A stretch of 64,000 nucleotides of DNA from Galerina marginata (Eukaryota; Basidiomycota; Agaricomycetes; Agaricales; Galerinaceae), in contig JAECYW010000024.1 in NCBI GenBank assembly GCA_023014335.1, forward strand, positions 62,001 to 126,000, read 5' to 3'. The notes under the pieces are model-generated. The model saw only the letters and a list, made by a program, of their open reading frames with translations, did not search any database and was not told the origin of the DNA. Made by a program: the position numbers and the translations under genes. Shown in pieces: positions 57,846 to 64,000 of this stretch; the stretch's first letter is position 1; every line of letters begins with the position of its first letter.

Positions 57846-59071
57846 ATGCCATCTAACCCAACCCTTCCCCCATACGCGCCCACACAAGGATTCAAATACA
57901 CCGCTGCCCCAAACCCTGGATGGACATATGGACAAGGGGTCGACGCCACGCCCGAGGGGAGGGTCTAGGTGGATGCGGAGCAGGCGGGGTGGACGGTTGT
58001 TGATGGGTCTATGGAAGATCCACGGTGCGTTTGTTTCTTTTTCTTCGCTTTTTTTACAGATAAAATAGAATTCAATTGACACCCGTTGTGTTGATGTAGG
58101 CAAATGTTTAATTATCCGGCGTCGGGTATTGTACCGCGCCCGATTGCGTTTGTGACTTCGATATCTGCGGATGGTATCGAGCATCTCGCGCCCTTCAGGT
58201 ACTGGATTTCTTTGATAGTTATTTCGGAACATCCCTCGCTTACGAAAACTTTTACCGCAGCTGGTTCAACCAAGCGAGTCGCTTTATCTCACATCCTATC
58301 TGTAGCTCCCGATAAACTAATATAATCCGCCTTCCATAGGTAACACCCAACCCACCCATCGTCTCTGTCTCCTTCGCGACCAGCTCTGGCGCAGCCAAAG
58401 ACACGCTGCGGAACGTCCTTGATGGGACGGGGTTCACCGTTAACATTATCAGCGAGCCCTGGATCCACCAAGCTGACGCCGCCTCGATCGACGCGCCGTT
58501 TGAGGTTGACGAGTGACCGATTATGGGGTTGACAAAGGCGCCTAGTGTGAGTGCCAGTCCTCCTTTCGAGCTTTCTCATCAGTTGTTGAGAGTAACGGGC
58601 GTGGTACAGATCCACGCCAAAGCTGCACGGGTGAGGGAGAGTGCTTTTTCAATGGAGTGTGAAGTGCGTCTTTTCCCTCTCTAAAATGTTGAATTCAGCC
58701 ATCTAAATCCCACTCCCATACCAGCTATACCAAACCATCGACACCCAAAAACCGGCCACACCACCGCGACGCTCGTCGTCGACCTCGTCAAGTGCATCCA
58801 CATCGGGAACGACGTCGTTGATCCCTCGCCCGGCTTTGCCCTTATCGATCTGGGGAAGTTGAGGCCTGTTGCGGCCGCTGCGAAGATTCCAGGGATGGGG
58901 TTGACTTATGCGAGGATATCGGAGGGGTATGTGTTGACCCACCGGTCGTGGAAGGAGGCTGGGAAGGAGATTAGGGAGAGGGTGGGTGGGAGGATTGGCA
59001 ATGAGAGGAAGGTCGGTGTGAGTGATTGTGTGGGTGTCAGTAAACATGATAACAGCACGAGGGCCTACTGA
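57846..59071 (+). pseudogene. Flavin-reductase-like gene, copy 3, with two nonsense mutations
   Basis: This copy has the same exon order as copies 1 and 2, starting at ATG 57846 with TLPPYAPTQGFKYTAAPNPG. TAG at 57966-57968 replaces the Trp codon of the first exon (GRAW in copy 1). TGA at 58514-58516 replaces the Trp codon of the motif DEWPITGL. The signature exon (VPRPIAFVTSISADGIEHLA) and the C-terminal exon (to 59071) are otherwise open. Two independent Trp-to-stop changes inside conserved exons make it a recent pseudogene rather than an assembly slip. It remains tail-to-tail with gene B as in the left arm. Confidence 0.85.
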
Positions 59072-59355
59072 GGACGGTGTGATGGGTTGGTTACTGAGGG
59101 TGTTATTGCGCCTTGCGTGCTATAGTTTAAGATAGAGAGTGCACAATTGTTAATTGTAGATATTGTAGGCGTTATTAATTTTGATTTTATTTGGATTCCT
59201 TTCAAGCACGGAGCCAGCTTGTCTAACAGAAAATTCTGCTTAAGCCATTTGTTCTATAAAAAGGAACGAAAGCAGTCTACAATTTCGAAGAGTCTTGGTA
59301 CATAGTAGTCATATTAAACATGGATCGAGCAGCTGAGGGCCTCGGCACTCCTCCT

Positions 59356-61001
59356 TTAAGCCGGAGCGACCGACAGAGCGTAGGTGTCCAAGGCGTCTTG
59401 CAAAGTGAAGTAGACGGCTTTGAGACTCTTCATGCGAAGCGCAATGAACTGAAGACAGGTCAGATGAGTCTGGAGTGTTTAATTAGCCTGTTAGACTTAC
59501 AGCCGCCTCGTCTTCATCGTCATCAGCGCTCGCCTTTGATCCAGCTGGCTTGTTCACTTTCACCAATCCTTCTTTGAGTTTTATCGCGTCATTGACCAAC
59601 TATAAATGTCGTTCGAGATTATCAGTTCATGAGAAAGATGCTACCTGGCGATTGTGTTCGTACCATTCTCCAAATTGTCTCCATAGTGGTCAAACGACCA
59701 ATTAAATCAGAAAAGGTGGCATCCAGGGCATTAAGCTCCACGAGAGCTGCTTCAAGATGGGCCCTTCGCGCATTGAGATCGCCTTTCTTCTTCTGGAGCC
59801 CTTTGAGTTCGATTTCCTTTCCTAACGAAAGGTATCGTGAGTAATAGCCCAGCCTGACTGAAATAACACGGCCTTACTTTCTTTCTCCTCCGCTTTGGCC
59901 ATAGTTTCTGCCATAGTATTCTCGCCGAAGAAAGAAAGTACTTTGGCCTATCGGTGTAATTCATGAGTAAGCTTTCTGTGACTCGCGACGATGTACTAAC
60001 GAGAATCGGGAGAGTAGACTTTGGCGCTAAGTTGACGACACCGGACAAGCCATCACTGGCCCCCGCATTGTACCACGATTCTCCGAGCTAGTGCAACGAG
60101 TTTTAAGCTTTTAGAATCTGAAAAGTAACTAGGAATATCAACTTACGAATTTGGTCAGTCTGGAGAATTAGCACGCCCCATTAGCGTCGTATATAGGAAT
60201 TTAAAGATAAAGAAAATGCAAACTCTTTGAGCTCTCCTTCAAGCTTCGTGATATCCCCGTCCAGCTTTTTGAGCTGTTCCTTAACATCGGCAATTTGGCT
60301 GGGGATAATATCGTGCAGCTTCTTTTGGAAGGCAACGACTTCTTCACGGAGCCTCAAGAATCGATTGGCGTTGGAGGTTCCGTTCTTGACAAATTCTTCG
60401 AGTTCCTACAGAACCAGTCATGCTACTGTGTGGTTGTTGAATTAAACTTAAACGAACGGAGATATATTCGTTAAGCTTTATTTCTTTCTTCCCGGCTGTA
60501 GCTTTCGATTCGACGTAGGGCAAAAATACTTCCAAGAGATCTGCACAGAATAGTTGAAGAACGGCACAAAACAATAAATAAAGACCAGCCTTGAATTTTA
60601 GCATTAAGTATGGTGGCGGTTTCTTGAGATTTGTTCATAAGAGAGGTATATTCCTAACATCAAACGGTTAGAATTGGTAATAGAACGCATTTAAATCAGT
60701 CACTTACATCGTGCAATAACTTCCACTCTGGAGCAAATCTCATCACTTGGCCATTCTTGTCGAGGACAACACCGAGACCGTCAAGGTTTTTGACATACGC
60801 GTGGACCTTTGCGAAGTCGGCCTCCATCGCCACTACACTCTTTCCCATGTTCTCGAGCTCCTTACGGATATCATTGCGGACATCCGACTTATTGAGCTGA
60901 CTGGCAATGGTGTCGTGGACCTCCTTCAGTTGCTTCTTCGTAATGTCGCTCTTCGCGAGAAGCGCCGAAGCATTGACTGGTGGAAGTGCTGCAGTGCTCA
61001 T
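59356..61001 (-). CDS. Helical gene B, right copy
   Basis: This is the inverted paralogue of 22684-24334 with the same exons. The first exon starts MSTAALPPVNASALLAKSDI; within its 101-codon open frame only three residues differ from the left copy. I found no stop or frameshift in the exons inspected (60696-61001, 60344-60430, 59690-59830). The end ALSVAPA with TAA at 59356-59358 is kept. It is predicted to be helical, without a signal peptide, and divergent from gene A at 61963. As for the left copy, assignment as a partner in a pore-forming-type pair is an architectural inference. Confidence 0.6.
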
Positions 61002-61962
61002 AGTGATTGTTGAGTAAAGTTAAATCGGTGAAGTGAGCAGAAGAGAAGACTGAATGTCCTTGTGGATTTGAAGTAAACCACGAGGGTTATATACAGATCA
61101 GCCGACCAGGATGAGCGGATTAATGTTGATAGCTACTACAGCGACTGGAACATGGTCCTTCACGGAATTGACAGGCTACTGGGATAACTAGGTTATTTTG
61201 TCGTTCACGATGCTGCGCGCTGCCCGACCTGACATAGGACAGTCAGCTTGTATTTTTCTTCAAGACGAACTGAAGCCTTGAATAATGATGTTCCGGTCGT
61301 CCTGTTCCACGAAAGCACCTGATAGAAACTCGCGATGATCTGACACGAAAGCTCAATGAACAGTTGAAATAGACTTCGAATGTGAACATGGCCAACAACA
61401 ATTAATGATGTCAAAGTGATCGAAGCGACCTGTCAAAAACAGGCACACAAACCGAATTCGGAAGTGCCATCAAGACGCCGTTCTTTGAATACAGGTACTG
61501 CTACGGTTTATTGAGAGAGGAACGAGCGTCTTACGTCTCGCTCGGAGGTGTTCTACGGCGTGCAAGCGAGGTGTAACTGAAAAAAATCGCAACTTGTAAG
61601 TTAGCATCATCCTCTTGAATAATTCGTGTCAAATCGCGCACATTGGGTTTCATTCTGGATGTACAACACGCGAAGGACACGAAAACTTGAAATTCAGTGG
61701 TCCTGCATAGCAAGATACCTTTCTGCGCACATTACCAACAGGCCTGGATTCCAGCCATCCTTCCGCCGGGTAGAGCGGGATCAGCATACTTATGTGACGA
61801 AACATCCACGGCGTCAGATCCCAGACTCAGGCACTGAATATTCAGCTCCAGAGAACTTCCTCGCAAAATACAAAGTAGCTGTTTCTATAAAATCAGAGGG
61901 TGTAAAAGTCAACCTCCCATCAACCGACACCGTAGAACTCATCTGCTCTACTATCATCAACA
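61002..61962. promoter_or_regulatory. Bidirectional promoter between genes A and B, right copy
   Basis: This is the counterpart of 21692-22683. A TATATAACC element (minus strand) lies near 61086-61096, about 85 bases upstream of the gene B start. TCTATAAAATC near 61884-61894 lies about 70 bases upstream of gene A. The distances of both boxes from the ATGs are conserved between the arms while the middle is more diverged. Confidence 0.5.
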
Positions 61963-63569
61963 ATGCCTTCTTACAACGACCAGCCTCCCGCCTTCAACGA
62001 TCCCTCTGCTGCTGACGAGATCTATAAATTGATCAAGGATGCTATTGAGGTCAAAACACTCTTAGCAGACGCGGTTGCTGCTGTCCGTAAGGTTGATTCG
62101 GTCGCCGGGACGCAGTTCTCCAAGGGTCTTGATGCTGTCGATAAGGTAAATGCATTTTCTACCCACATTGACAACCATGTTAATGATAAGTTTGCCTTGT
62201 TAGAAATATGTCGACCTCATGAACGAGTCGCGCTCATCCGCCACGACTTTGAATGGTGTTATTCAAGGTATGCCCTAGGCCGTTTTGTGTCTAATTATAG
62301 CTCACAAAAGGACAGATTTCGTCGAAGTGATCGTTCCATACTCTCAAATGACCGAAATCGCGCTGGCTAAGCGAGTAAATAAAATCAAGTTGGAAACCAA
62401 GAAGGTATAAAATGGTTTCCAGTCAATTTACATTTGAAACTGTTTAATAACTTTCCAACAGACTGAAGCTGTTGCTAAAAAGGACCTCGCACCATACGAC
62501 GCGAAGCTTGCGAAATTGAAAGCAGAGATCAACGCTCTTGTCGCCAATTTGAACAAGACTTCCGAGAAAGTCAAGGCCGAGTCGGAGGCAGCTTTGAAAG
62601 CAATTGAAACGGAAGTTGAGAATATTACTGCACAGATCAAAGCCCAGTACGTGATATGGATAAGCCCTGAAATTTATCGCTAACGTTTCCCAGGGAGGCT
62701 GAAGATGTAAACAATAAATCCGATGACTTGGGGTCCAAGGTGACCAGCGTGGTAAGTTACAATTCAATATGTTTTGGTATTATACACCTAATATTTTCTG
62801 AAAGGTCGAGAAGTTCACTGGGGGTGGTCGCGCTAGAACTTTGACCCATGCCAATGGACAGCCAACTGGTCAGAGTACATCGGTTGTCGATTCCGCGATT
62901 GGTTCGTTGACTGGGCTTCTTGGCGGTTTTATGATCGGAGGCCCAGCTGGTGGTGTGCGTGATTCAAATACTTAGGTTTTATTCTTCCATTTACCGGTCA
63001 CTTCCAGCTTTTCTCCGTTGTCAGCAAGATCACTGCCATTGGAGACTTTTTCAGCAAGCCTGTGACTGGCAAAAGTATGTGGCTTTTAGAGAATTATTTT
63101 TTTCCATTAATTAACGCTGTTAATAATATCCAGACAGACAAGGAGAAATTGATGCTAAGGTCAAGGAGCTGGAAAGTGCGAAGAAAGAAGCTCGGGAGAA
63201 AGTTGAAGAAATTGAGGCCGCCATTCAGGAAGCTGCACAGCTGGCCGACAGTTTCTCTGGCCTCCACGGTAGGCTCGGGCACTTTGACGTAGTCTGGAAC
63301 AAAGTAAGGACCTCTTGATCTTCTTAGAAAGTCACGGCGCTTATCGTAACCTTGAAGGTCCTCGCGGATTCTCATGCCCTCGGTGAATATATTGAAGGCC
63401 AAACTTTCGATGAGAAGGTATGACGTTTACATCTCAATTCGTTCTTGTTTTTTGAATCTGAATGTTTTCCGTCTCGTAGGCGATAATCGAGAGGGTCAAC
63501 TCCGAAGCCGAAGTTTATGAAGGATTGAGGCGGGCTTTGGATGACTATTCCCTGCGCGTAACGATTTAG
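61963..63569 (+). CDS. Helical gene A, right copy
   Basis: This is the inverted paralogue of 20079-21691. It has the same start (MPSYNDQPPAFNDPSAADEI) and end (YSLRVTI, TAG 63567-63569). The charged coiled-coil exons and the central GLLGGFMIGGPAGG stretch (near 62910-62955) are identical or nearly so. Differences from the left copy lie mainly in introns, such as a small change near 63085-63125. All splice borders I could inspect are preserved, so it is probably functional. No signal peptide is visible, so any export would be unconventional. Confidence 0.6.
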
Positions 63570-64000
63570 AAGTTTGAACAAGAAGTAAATAGTCGATCTA
63601 ACTAGTATTCCTGTCGACCGTCGTTGTCACAGTTTGTTCAGCTTATTTCTTTACATTTAGAATAACGATATCAGTCTACGCTTTTCTCTTCATCATAAAT
63701 CTGCGCGTGAGGCATGTACTGGCTCATTGACTATGATGACAGAACTTGAGCCGGAACCATCAATTCCATGCAGTTCCATGCATGAGTCGGTCGTCAACGC
63801 GTCAACCCCGTTTATTTAAATCTCAGTATACAAGAAAATGACGATAAAAACAGACGACTTTGCTGTGAAAGATGATTTCGAATTCTGCTGGACGACAGTG
63901 TGCGGCAAGGCAGTATGTAGTGTAATCGGTGTTAAAAGGCGCTCTTTGGGGCGTAGATGCCGGCAACACGCGTGATGGTATTATCTAATCATTTGAACTT
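63570..64000. other. Downstream flank of gene A, right copy
   Basis: This stretch matches 19523-20078 inverted. It contains no gene. The string ATGCATG.AACTGCATGGAA in the left arm near 19719-19740 is mirrored at 63764-63785, forming a short inverted repeat of uncertain meaning. Confidence 0.4.

Larger units (their letters stand above)
55970..64000. repeat. Right arm of the large inverted duplication
   Basis: This arm is the reverse complement of 19523-27430 with moderate divergence. The match to the left arm continues to the very last base (AAGTTCAAATGATTAG at 19523 pairs with the end at 64000), so the duplication extends beyond the window. Confidence 0.9.

Noticed and set aside
1..64000. 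CRISPR array, bacterial operons or rRNA genes
   Set aside because: No regularly spaced short repeats, no ribosome-binding-site-led gene strings and no rRNA-like conserved cores were seen; intron structure shows a fungal genome.

Overview
The window looks like the genome of an agaricomycete basidiomycete. Coding regions are split by many short introns of about 50 nt with GT..AG borders. Two genes encode seven-helix membrane proteins of the DUF6534 type that is common in these fungi. There are several small secreted cysteine proteins and a eukaryotic amino-acid permease. Much of the window consists of segmental duplications in different stages of decay, so only part of it is functional coding sequence.

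Layout. (1) 1-7.4 kb and about 10.48-16.5 kb are diverged direct copies of one segment. Each holds an apparently functional DUF6534-like membrane protein gene (4094-6095 and 13167-15160, both minus) and flanking sequence whose reading frames are not conserved between the copies. An intronless alpha/beta hydrolase (8061-8870) lies between them. (2) 16.6-19.5 kb contains diverged repeats and no convincing gene. (3) 19.52-27.4 kb and 55.97-64.0 kb are arms of a large inverted duplication that runs off the right edge of the window. Each arm has the order: helical gene A, divergent from helical gene B, then a tail-to-tail flavin-reductase-like gene, then a decayed module. A further direct copy of the B 3' end, the reductase and the decayed module lies at 27.5-29.9 kb. 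The reductase therefore occurs three times: two copies are open and one is a pseudogene. (4) The single-copy centre (30-55 kb) holds three small secreted or putatively secreted cysteine-containing proteins, a tRNA-like gene, a two-exon unknown gene, an intronless GH54 alpha-L-arabinofuranosidase with a CBM42 domain, an AAT-family amino-acid permease, a small hAT-type element with an intact target-site duplication, an unrecognised multi-pass membrane protein, and three diverged copies of a roughly 1.1 kb non-coding repeat.

The most interesting system is the A/B pair. Two unrelated-looking, mainly helical, intron-rich genes share a bidirectional promoter of about 1 kb. Gene A has a central hydrophobic glycine-rich stretch. 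The arrangement resembles two-component alpha-helical pore-forming proteins of the HBL/ClyA/Xax-Yax kind. This is an inference from architecture only; no homology search was possible. The unit has been duplicated as a block with its neighbouring reductase, and both copies of A and B appear intact.
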